This document shows, in pieces, positions 23,379-33,721 of a DNA stretch of 64,000 nt (its first letter is position 1; each line of letters opens with the position of its first letter). The notes beneath the pieces were generated by a model. That model saw nothing but the letters and a program-made list of their open reading frames with translations. It was not told the DNA's origin and did no database searches. The stretch lies in contig JAURVB010013513.1 in NCBI GenBank assembly GCA_033002965.1, positions 1 to 64,000 on the forward strand. The letters are read 5' to 3'. Made by a program: the position numbers and the translations under genes. Source of the stretch: Piper betle. Lineage: Eukaryota > Streptophyta > Magnoliopsida > Piperales > Piperaceae.

Positions 23379-26286
23379 TGTAACACCCCGTTTCGGCTCA
23401 CCCGTGAACCGACCCGGAAATGTCACTGGCGACCGAACCGTTCGCTAATCTACTGGGTTCGGTTAAGCCGACCCGGATCTGCCCTCGGCGTCTCAAGATG
23501 GAGATGCAAACATGAAATGCATAGAATGGGAATGATTGGGTTCTAACGCGGTCCTACATGCATGCTATGATGTACAAGCAAAAACAAGACAAAACAATAA
23601 ATAAGAAACCAAAAGAAAATATATACTACTACGTAAAAACGGACAGAGTTTCCCCTAAAAGTGCAATAAGGGCCAACCTGTCCACAACAAAGGTATATAA
23701 ATATTTTATCAAAATACGACAAAACATAACAATCTACCACGACATTCCATTATTATCTCATTTGTTTTCATCTAAGCCGAGGCTGAACTCCAAGGCTCCC
23801 TGCTCATTCACATCTATCCGTTCATTTCATAACAGGCAATTCATCAAGACAAAAACATTCTAACAATCATTCACACAGCATTAAACAACCATCATTATAC
23901 ATTACACGCGGCAGGTACATGTGTGCGCGGTTCTGTACTGCTCCTCCGCAGTCCCGACAGCTTTCATTGCTCGCATTCCTCACCTACATATATATAGAAA
24001 AACCGTCAGTAACGAGTGTTACCGGCCCGGAAAATAACTAATATCAATCTGGCACAGGAGAGCAAACTCTCCTGTTGAATGAAAACCATATACTTCCTCA
24101 AGAACTCTCATCAGGGCACATACGGGAGCCGTCGCCCTCGGGTCGACAGCGTCCCCCTTTCTTTCTCATTCTCATACCTTGGCCATTTCTCTATCGCTTC
24201 TCGCATCAAATCTCATTCCTTTCCGCCCTCTGCACCTTCCATATTACTCCTGGCCTTGAGCACGAAGGCCGAGTACTCTCAGGCAGTCGCCTTTAGTACC
24301 CTTTGAAACCACAAGTCTAGACATGCGCTGCATTGCAGTACCCGTGAACCTCCACACTTCTCCGGGTTTGAGGAACTCAAAGGTGGAGTTGTCAGGATCC
24401 CTCGAGAATGAAACGGCCCGCACACCATTCCAGAGCCCACTATCGACACACACGTGCCCGCTCGCGTAGCACGGTAGTCGGATTTCCCTCATTCAATCTC
24501 TCACAAAAATGCGAAAACTATACATATATATAGGTCTGGGTTGGGATTTATACAATAGGCCCGAAGGCAACGTGAGCTGGATCTGAAGTTTGAAAACAAA
24601 CTCGAGGGATCTCATCCTCGAGGGTTATTAATCCGGAAAATTGTTGGCTAAATGGCCCGAGTTAAGTGGGATCCGATAAAACGCCACTTAACACGTCCTG
24701 CATGTAATAAATCAAATACACAATAGAATAGCGTAAAACAGAGAACGAGTCCTAAACGGACCTGGTAGAAGCTCCAAACGGGTCCACGCGCCTAGGCGGC
24801 GAGCTCCTACACCGTACCTACACAATCAAGCTAAAAACTAACGCCCGCATGATGAATCACACATCCTATAGCATGCACACACAATCAACACAATCACGAT
24901 CAATCAACACATCAACCTATATCAATTCTAGCAAGTCTACTTAGGCTAGTTTGCATTAGATCAAGATCATTACCTAGTTACCCTAATTAGTTTCTTAGCC
25001 TCCATTTTTAACACCACTCAACCAAACAATTTCATATTTCTATTCTTAATCAAACCTACATTAAATATATATATATATTTATAACACACACACAAATCCT
25101 GGCATGCAATTCTAATAACCAATATTTTTAAATAATTAAATTAAAATAAATTATACCTCGCGTCGTCGAAAATCGGCGACGGCTAGGGTTTCCGTTTCGT
25201 GGCTCGAAACTCGAATTCGACACCTAGCGGCGTCCGAAGTCCGATCAGATTGGACCGGGTGCGTTCGGCGGATGATCCGGCGAATTTCCCACGAATCCAA
25301 TTTTCTAGCGGTTCCGGCGGTTTTCCGGCGAGTGTCGGCGGTTTTCCGGCAGATGGCATTCGGGATGGGGCAATCAGGGGGTCTATCGGCACCAGCTCGA
25401 CGAGCTTGGTCCAATGGTGGTGTCAAACAAAGCAGCCGGGGCGGCGATGGCCATCGGTGGCGGCGTCAAAAATGGGTGGTGGCGGCAGCGTGCTCCGATC
25501 GGGGCTGCGGCCGGCCTCGACGGCGGTCGGGATGATGGGGGAAACGTCGGCGACGGCGAGAAGGTGGTCGTCGGGGTCACAGCGGCGGCGGAGTGGCCCG
25601 GACGGCGGCGAATCGACGAGGGAGCGCGTCGCGGCTTGTGGGGCGATTCCGGCGTCGTGGCGGCAAGACGGTGGCTGGGGTGGGTCGTGGCGGCACGGCG
25701 ACTGCACGGCTGGGCAGGGCGGCGTTGATCGGCGGCTGTACGACGTCGGCGGTGGCGGCGGCGACGAACACGAGGGGCGACGGCGGCTAGGGTTTTGGAA
25801 GGGGAAGTGTCGGGAATGGAGAAAATATACTCCAGTGGCAGTTTCGTAATTAAGTATTGACTTGATTCCTACTCGAGTCAAAATAATAACTAGTTCGTAA
25901 TAAATTCTAAAAAATCTAGAAAAATATGGAAAAATTCCACAAAATAAAACAAACACAACAACATCCAAATGGCATGCTCTATAACTAATAACCCACCCGA
26001 ATATAATCCAACGCGTCCTAACGCGTTATTCGGCCTAAAACTATTTATACGATCAAATATATAAAAAGAAAAAAATACTGCATACTTTCATATATTCTGA
26101 TAACTCATTTCTCACCATCTTCTCGACGTTATCATCATACATTTAGGTACACCTGACTCTCATCGCTCATAACTCACGGCTGGCCTCGACTCAGCACGCG
26201 GTTCATGAAACTGACTCGACTCGAACCAACGGTCGAACCGACTGGTTCGGTAACGTAAAACCCTGACTCGAGTCACGGGTTTTACA
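23379..26286 (-). mobile_element. Solo long LTR (2.9 kb) nested in the Copia 3' LTR
   Basis: Begins TGTAACACCCCG and ends CGGGTTTTACA on the plus strand. A perfect 5-bp duplication AGTTG lies at 23374-23378 and 26287-26291. The undisturbed site ACTAGTTGGGTAGG is present in the sister Copia LTR at 31687-31700, which proves the insertion. Internal landmarks (AAAATAACTA, an ACAAGTC/CAAGTCTA segment, ACCCGT) are shared with the long LTRs at 44172-47343 and 51249-53540. It contains a GC-rich block at 25150-25850 that is open in several frames but shows no protein similarity. There is no primer-binding site or interior, hence a solo LTR. Orientation is inferred from its relatives. Confidence 0.9.
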
Positions 26287-27719
26287 AGTTGGGTAGGTCT
26301 TTATACTTCACTATGACCAAACTTGATTATTACAAATACAAGTGTCACACCTTGTTGTCCTTAACTGAGAGCTCAACCGAAGAGATTCAAAACCCTTCAC
26401 CCCCTTGACCTTAAGTTTGACTGCACATGACAAACAAACATTCACACGTACAACAATCAAACCACTCCACACTTAGATTATCACAAGACTGCTTATAAAT
26501 GCATACCACATGATCACACCCGATCTTACAATCATACACTGATCTTGTACCCACTAATCACACCTGGTTAGTGTTACAATACCCTACAAGATCAACAAGG
26601 TCTTTTACAACATAATCACTCGAGAGATATAGATACAATAACCAATTGTAGCAAACTGTCTTGAATTTGAATGTTAAGAAGTTGGCAAATGTAGCTTTAA
26701 AAAGGCATACCCAATCTTGAATCTCAATTCTCAATCTTTCTTCTTTTTCTTTCTCGATTTACACATTGAATCTCTAACTTTGTATTATGAACCAAGCTCC
26801 ACATTTGTAACCAAGCAAGTCCATAACTCCAACCACATGAGTCATTAATATTGAGAAGGCTCCTCCAAACTCTAACATTAATTTCCCACTCAAGTGCAAA
26901 TTCAAACTTGTTCAAAGCTTTAGGCTTCACGTGGACATTCCGATCTTGAAGGCTCCATTAAAGTTTTAGATCATCTCCATGTCCGAGTCCAAGACTTCAA
27001 AACTAAGTCCAATGACCTCATGTCCAAGACAAATCTAATCCAAAATATCACCACATTCTAAATTAATCCAATCATAATTTATAAAATGATTAACATGCTC
27101 TAATTCATCTGAAATATAACATAGAGCAAACTTTATGATTATAACATGAATTAATGTTTCATCATAAAAATCCGAAATAAACAAGTCTAAGACTTAACAA
27201 TCTCCCCCTTTTGATGATGACAATATATGAAGCTTGTACCATACTTTATAGGCCAATCCTCACGAAGTATTTTCTTAAATACTATACTTCCCGTTCAAGT
27301 AAGCAAGCCACTAATCAAGACACCTTTCTAAGCTTTCTCACTTCATTGATGCACACAAATCTTTCTTTAGTCACTTAGCCCCTATGGATATTGCATCAAC
27401 ACTCCTCCTTTGTCATACAAAAAAGGCAACTTAAGTACCTATAAAATAATGTTAGCCCATGTGCCAACTTGAGAGTATTATGCTAGAAAGTTGTCATTCA
27501 TGATCTCAAAATGTGACCTTGATAAGAGAACATCTTGGATAATCAAGACATCAACCGAAACAAAACTTTAATAATCAAATTTCAAACCATGGTTAAGCCA
27601 AAAAGGAAAATCAACTCGAAGTTGAACACAACCAAAACCTCAACAACTGAAATAAGGTTTCGAAAAAAGTCATTATGCAATTAGGTTAGGAACCAAACCT
27701 AATTCAAATCTTATGTTCT

Positions 27720-27900
27720 TAAAACCAATCAAACTCTAATGGTTTTGAAAATAAATCTCCACGTTGTAGTTTGAAGGAAACATATTGAATGTCAATATTT
27801 CCATCTCAAACATGTTCTCTAATGAAATGATATTTTACCACAATGCGTTTTATCCGAGATGGAGATCTAGATTTTTGGTGATAGCAATTGCACTTGCACT
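27720..27900 (-). pseudogene. Copia RNase H relic
   Basis: Minus-strand translation shows NLKKTPLYCSSASAIAITKN, the Copia RNase H segment that normally carries a catalytic-region Asp-Asn where SS now stands. Stop codons follow. It lies upstream of the polypurine tract in the correct order for the element at 23001-32467. Confidence 0.72.
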
Positions 27901-28316
27901 ACTACAATACAATGGGGTCTTCTTGAGATTCATTTCTTGTTCCTTGAGTGTATGCATGCACAATATTTGAGCACTTCCAAGGACTAATTGAAATGTATTT
28001 GACCTTGGCAGTAGAAAATGTAGCCGATGTTTGCTTCTTGCAATGCATGAAATAAGACAATTACCAAGGAAATAGCATGCTTCACTTGTGATTTTTCAAT
28101 CATTCCTAGATCTAGCATAATCCAAATTTGCATAAGCACAAAGATCAAAATGTGTACCCTTAGGATACCATAATCCATAATCACATGTTCCCTTGATCTA
28201 TATGATCTTCATGATTGTCATATGAGACTTTTTCGGATTTACTTGAAACTGAGCACATAAGCACACACTTAACATTATATCTGGACTGCTTGCAATGAGA
28301 TACGACAAACTCCTAG

Positions 28317-28631
28317 TCATTCTTCTATAGGACTTTTGATCAACATCTTTCTATTTTCCTCTTTGTCAATCTTGCAATTTCCACTCACAGGAACTTTAGA
28401 TGTCTTGCAATTTTCCATACCAAATTTTTTCATAAGCTCTTTACCCCTTTCTTGCCTTTCGTCCACATTGGTCTCCCCTTGAGTTTGTGTCTTTATAGTC
28501 ACAATATAATCATCCTTATCACAGTCTATAACGAGCTCCTTGTTCGTCTTAACTTCATCAAAAATAATATTAGTAGATTCCTCAACAACAATGATTTCAA
28601 GATTATAAATTCTGTACCATGAGTTATTCAA
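28317..28631 (-). pseudogene. Copia reverse transcriptase / RNase H boundary relic
   Basis: A minus-strand open stretch contains ERGKELMKKFGMENCKTSKV, the conserved block found between RT and RNase H in plant Copia pol. The sequence before it is no longer recognisable as polymerase and the rest of RT is missing or unreadable. The TRIM palindrome begins 38 bp to the right. Confidence 0.75.
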
Positions 28632-28668
28632 AACATATCAAAGGAATAAAGCATTTTGAGACTTAAAA

Positions 28669-30289
28669 TGTGAGATCCCTCAACTTAGTCCCACATCTAA
28701 TACCTACTGGGAGAAGATCCTGTTTATAAGTGGGAATGTACTATAGATCTTTAACTTCCGGGGTACCCATTTTAAAGAAATGACTTAGCCCATTACGTTG
28801 CACTTTGGGCTGGGTCGTTACAAATGGTATCAGAGCCGACCTGGTTCCGTGTTAGATGGTGGGCTGAATTAGAAACGTTGGCTAAGCTGCCGGTCACGGG
28901 CCAGAAAGGTCGTAGGCTGGGGCTAGCAACGGGCCAAGAATAGGCATTTCGGGACGAAATTTCCTAAGGTGGGTGGATTGTGAGATCCCTCAACTTAGTC
29001 CCACATCTAATACCTACTGAGAGAAGATCCTGTTTATAAGTGGGAATGGACTATAGATCTTTAACTTCCAGGGTACTCATTTTAAAGAAATGACTTAGCC
29101 CATTACGTTGCACTTTGGGCTGGGTCGTTACAAATGGTATCAGAGCCGACCTGGTTCCGTGTTAGATGGTGGGCTGGATTAGAAACGTTGGCTAGGCTGC
29201 CGGTCACGGGCCAGAAAGGTCGTGGGTTGGGGCTAGCAACGGGCCAAGAATAGGCATTTCAGGGACAAAATTCCCTAAGGTGGGTGGATTGTAAGATCCC
29301 TCAACTTACCCACATCTAATACCTACTGGGAGAAGATCCTGTTTATAAGTGGGAATGGACTATAGATCTTTAACTTCCGGGGTACCCATTTTAAAGAAAT
29401 GACTTGGTCCATTACGTTGCACTTTGGGCTGGGTCGTTGCAAATGGTATCAGAGCGGAAGCGTGGTGGGCCCATAACCCACAGGTCCCAGGATCGAAACC
29501 TGGCTCTGATACCATTTGTAACGACCCAGCCCAAAGTGCAACGTAATGGGCTAAGTCATTTCTTTAAAATGGGTACCCTGGAAGTTAAAGATCTATAGTA
29601 CATTCCCACATATAAACAGGATCTTCTCCCAGTAGGTATTAGATGTGGGACTAAGTTGAGGGATCTCACAATCCACCCACCTTAGGAATTTCGTCCCCGA
29701 AATGCCTATTCTTGGCCCGTTGCTAGCCCCAGCCTACGACCTTTCTGGCTCGTGACCGGCAGCCTAGCCAACGTTTCTAATTCAGCCCACCATCTAACAC
29801 GGAACCAGGTCGGCTCTGATACCATTTGTAACGACCCAGCCCAAAGTGCAACGTAATGGGCTAAGTCATTTCTTTAAAATGGGTACCCCGGAAGTTAAAG
29901 ATCTATAGTCCATTCCCACTTATAAACGGGATCTTCTCCAGTAGGTATTAGATGTGGGACTAAGTTGAGGGATCTCACAATCCACCCACCTTAGGAATTT
30001 CGTCCCCGAAATGTCTATTCTTGGCCCGTTGCTAGCCCCAGCCCACGACCTTTCTGGCCCGTGACTGGCAGCCTAGCCAACGTTTTTAATCCAGCCCACC
30101 ATCTAACACGGAACCAGGTCGGCTCTGATACCATTTGTAACGACCCAGCCCAAAGTGCAACGTAATGGGCTAAGTCATTTCTTTAAAATGGGTACCCCGG
30201 AAGTTAAAGATCTATAGTACATTCCCACTTATAAACATGATCTTCTCCCAGTAGGTATTAGATGTGGGACTAAGTTGAGGGATCTCACA
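28669..30289. mobile_element. Palindromic TRIM array: two 3-LTR arrays head to head around an initiator-tRNA copy
   Basis: Left arm, plus orientation: LTRs at 28669-28822, 28979-29132 and 29290-29441, separated by ~156-bp interiors that start AATGGTATCAGAGCC (primer-binding site) and end AAGGTGGGTGGAT (polypurine-like). Right arm, minus orientation: LTRs at 29517-29670, 29827-29979 and 30136-30289, with interiors 29671-29826 and 29980-30135. LTRs are ~154 bp (TGTGAGATCC...GTCGTTACA) and nearly identical. The whole object is flanked by a perfect TAAAA duplication (28664-28668 and 30290-30294), so both outer termini are the U3 end of an LTR. No protein is encoded; mobility would depend on proteins from other elements. 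The centre (29442-29516) carries tRNA sequence. Element size and content fit terminal-repeat retrotransposons in miniature. Confidence 0.93.
29448..29514 (+). pseudogene. Reverse-transcribed initiator tRNA-Met relic (67 nt, CCA included)
   Basis: The sequence reads ATCAGAG, then CGGAAGCGTGGTGGG, a CCCATAACCCAC anticodon arm with CAT, AGGTCCCAGGATCGAAACCT (T-arm with TTCGA-type GATCGAAA), GGCTCTGAT and finally CCA. From recall it matches the plant cytoplasmic initiator tRNA-Met except for ~8 nt missing from the D-arm side. An encoded CCA and direct abutment to a retrotransposon primer-binding site and LTR show that it came from mature tRNA used as primer, not from a tRNA gene. The missing D-arm and lack of an independent gene context argue against function. 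Confidence 0.85.
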
Positions 30290-31045
30290 TAAAATTAAAC
30301 TTATGCAATTGATGCTTGGTGTTTAAGATATAATATCTTGAATTGAAAATATTAAGGTGGGAGATATTAGGAACTCTTCCGTAATAAATTTTATAAGCCA
30401 TCTTACCAATAATGGGTCATACCTACCTTTACAAATGTTACAAGAACCATTGGTTGCTTCAGTTCAAAACCTATAAGTCAACCCTTAATCATTTGGTAAT
30501 GTTCTGCCCATTTGAACAAATGATTCCTCCTTTCAACAACTCCATTTGTTGTTGTGTCCTTGAGGCCAAAAGTTGATGTCGAATTCCATCCTAATCACAT
30601 AATTCTTCAAATAGCTTATTCAGGAATTCACCACCTCTAACATTATTTTTCCTATCCCTACAAAACAATATTTTATTAGTTTCACCATCAATAATTTTAC
30701 ACATAGAAGATTTAAAAATAACTTCTTTTTGCATCACATAATTGACCGAAATGCTTCAGAAATTGTGTTTTAATCTGCTCACAAGATAAACATTCTCTAT
30801 TGATGGAGATTTGCCAACAATTTATTTTCCAACTATTTTTACTTCACCATTATCACTGAAAGTTGCACTTCCCCTATTATGAGACTCAAAACTAGACAAT
30901 ATAGATTAATCTCCGGTCATATATGTCTAGAACACCTACTATCTAAATACCACATAACATGATCCTTAGACATGATGCTAATTGACTTTAAACATGATAC
31001 CTTAGGCACTCACTTCAACTTATTGTTTTAAGCCAATCTCATTTT

Positions 31046-31087
31046 GCACACACTTGATAAGTGGCTAATCTTACCACAAGTAAAACA
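31046..31087 (-). pseudogene. Copia Gag zinc knuckle relic
   Basis: The minus strand encodes CFTCGKISHLSSVCK, an intact C-x2-C-x4-H-x4-C zinc knuckle, the nucleic-acid-binding motif of Gag. It lies ~260 bp inside the 5' LTR side of the minus-strand Copia element. The surrounding gag frame is not continuous, and the short distance from the primer-binding site suggests that most of gag has been deleted. Confidence 0.75.
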
Positions 31088-32467
31088 TGAGAGAGATAGT
31101 GTAGAATTTGCTTAAGTCGAAGTTCCAAGTCTAGTTGGGGGATACAAAACCTTTGTTAGCTGAGCCAAGAATTATGGTTTGAGGTACTTGCCAAAAGTAG
31201 ATTTCTCACCAATACCAAATTGATTGGTTGATTTCCTTTGATATGCACCCATCATCTTGCAAACGTTTACCTTATCAACCGAAGTATGTAGTTGATTGCT
31301 CTCCATATTGCAAGATACTCACAATTGTACCAACTAAAAACTTTGATACCAAATGAAATATAAGGATTGAGAATAGAACTTTCACACCAAAGAAAAATAT
31401 AAGATTAATCAAGTTTAAAGACTTCAATCCGATCTTAATTAAAACCGATCGTGAAATATGAAGTGATTTATACTGTAAATATTTTACCAAAAGGTGTGAG
31501 TATAAATCTAGAAAATCAACAATTAGATTTATTGACAAATTTGTAACAAATCATATGTGTTGGCAAACTTATCGAACCATACATAAGATTTGAGACAAAT
31601 TAGTTAAGCAATTAGATCAATCAAGAGTGTAAGGCAAGGAATACAATCAGTAAAGACAGATCTTTTACGAGGTTCTGAACTAGTCCACTAGTTGGGTAGG
31701 TGTACTATGCTTCAGTGTGACCAAACCTTATTGTTTCAAATACAAAAGTCGCATTTACTTGTCCTTGACCAAGCTCAGCCCAAGTGCTTTGCAAGCCACA
31801 CTTATCCTTCACCATACTCAACCTGAGTCGGCTTCACAAGCCACACATTTGTCGTTCACCCCTTAAGCTCAACTTCACAACCCAACTGAACATTCACACT
31901 AACAACAATCACACCACTTCACACCTGGAATATCACACGACCCCTAGTGCAAGCACGACACATGATCACACCTAACCTTGCACCCACTAATCAGACTTGA
32001 TTAGTATTACTACACCTCACAAGATCAACAAGTTCTTTTACAATATAATCACTCAAGAGAAACAAAAATAATAACAAATAGTATCACATTCTCCTAACTC
32101 CAACCACTTGAGACATAAAAATTGATAAGGCTCTTCCAAACTCTAATACTAATTTTCCACTCAAGTTCAAATTCAAACTTATTCAAAGCTTTAGGCTCCA
32201 CAAAGACATTCCAATCTTCAAGGTACCATCAAACTTTTAGCTCATGTCCAAGTCCAAATCCGAGACTTCAAGACTAAGAGTCCCTTGATTTTTATGTCCA
32301 AGAAAAATCTAATCTGAAATGTCACCACATTGGGAATTGAGCCAATCATAATTCATCATGTGATTAACTCGCTCTAATTCATTTGAAATATAATATAGAG
32401 AAAAACTTCATGATGACAATATCAATTCAACATCAAAATCTATAATGAACAAGGCCAAGACTTAACA

Positions 32468-33721
32468 ATATGGAATAGCTGACCAAAGAAAACAACGAAC
32501 ACAAACATAGCCTTCCATCTTAATTGACCAAGATTTGGCTTTGCTACCAAAATTGTAACACCTCGATCCAGTTCAAACCAAAACAGGATCGAAAGTATTA
32601 AACTTTGGACTATTAGCCTTTATCATTTAAAATGGAATGCTGGCCATAGATTGAACCTAATCAGTCAAGGTGTTAAATGATAGAAGACCTATATACTCAA
32701 ATGCATGATTGTGACACCTATGCTAGGCTGATATAAATAGGACAACTTACGCACATCGAAGTTAAAGGGGAACTAAAATTCTAGAAAGAATCTAACAGTC
32801 TCCCCTATAAATAGGATGGTTGGGAGAAAACTCCCCACAACAACATGTTATAATGAATTATTACTAATAGAAAATAACAATAGAAGAGCAAGAGGGTACA
32901 TGGTCGTCACCCAATATGACACTACCCTACTTTGTAGGTATGAGAGGCTAGGATCATCTAATCCACCAACTTCAACCTGATTACGCACAAACATGGCCCA
33001 AACAACAACAATACAGACAAAACATACATAGATTCACATTCACACATTCACAGTTTGATTTCCACTTGTCACCTCTCACTTGGTCTTTCTGATGGGCTCA
33101 TCTCCTATAAACAAAAAAACAAAAGTTCCACACCCATGGTCTTCAAAACTCTAAAGTACATGCACATGTAACATGGGTTAATTCAATCAGTTTCTAGAAT
33201 CCAAGGCTTGGAGTGTACCATAAAACTCTATTAGACTTGCATACCCTAGATTATACCACTTGCAAAATAGCTCAAACATGGGTTAGCAATAAATAATACA
33301 CATTTCTATAGAGGGCAGCTACAAAATTGAAAATCATGATGCTCGAAAGCAAACATGCCACATCGCAACTTATTGGCTATTGACACTCAAATTTATGCAT
33401 TACATTCAACTAAGAAAGCATGTAAGCTTCCACCATGAGTCATTTTGACCCTTCCACCTACCTGGTCACATCTTTAGTTCCAGACATATATAGAAAACTG
33501 TATATCAATAATCAATATATTAGCGGTATAGAATAACTAATAAAAATATATCAAACTGACAAATAGGTACAAATAGCCATGAGGAAACATAATTTACGTC
33601 AGTCTTATGCATTACACTCTCGTAAAAAATTCTCGCAGGGCTAAAAATGAGAGGCATGCTAAGAACTCTCCATCATAAATGTAACTAGCACACAGATCAT
33701 AATATCAATTGGCATGCTAAG
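32468..33721 (-). repeat. Start of another long LTR with its primer-binding site
   Basis: CCTTCCATCTTAATTGACC, GGCTTTGCTACCA and then TGTAACACCTCGATCC (from 32554) match the junction of the long-LTR element at ~51208-51262 (CTTCCATCTCAATCGACC, GCTTTGATACCA, TGTAACACC). This is therefore the primer-binding site and U5 end of a related minus-strand Gypsy-type element, truncated on its left by the Copia element. The LTR continues to the right and is interrupted at 33722 and again at 35784. Confidence 0.65.

Larger units (their letters stand above)
23001..32467 (-). mobile_element. Copia-type LTR retrotransposon with two nested insertions
   Basis: The two LTRs are recognised by long parallel similarity: 31354-32467 is the 5' LTR (1114 bp), and 23001-27199 is the 3' LTR interrupted by a solo LTR. 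Both end on the plus strand in GACTTAACA or a close variant. A primer-binding site (minus strand TTGGTATCAAAG, ~31341-31352) sits next to the 5' LTR, and a polypurine tract (AAAAGGGGGAGA) abuts the 3' LTR at 27201-27212. Interior relics in the expected minus-strand order are a zinc knuckle (31046-31087), a piece at the RT/RNase H boundary (28317-28631) and an RNase H piece (about 27720-27900). A TRIM palindrome splits the interior. No convincing target duplication was found, and the left border is uncertain by ~20 bp. Confidence 0.85.

Noticed and set aside
25151..25968. Open frames of up to 216 codons on both strands in the solo LTR
   Set aside because: They lie wholly inside LTR sequence, are GC-rich and low in complexity, and have no recognisable protein features.
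29448..29514. A functional initiator tRNA-Met gene
   Set aside because: Part of the D-arm is missing, CCA is encoded, and it abuts a primer-binding site and LTR. It is a reverse-transcribed primer copy.
28669..30289. CRISPR-like array of regularly spaced repeats
   Set aside because: The repeats are 154-bp LTRs with near-identical interiors in inverted halves, with retrotransposon termini and a target duplication. Nothing fits CRISPR.
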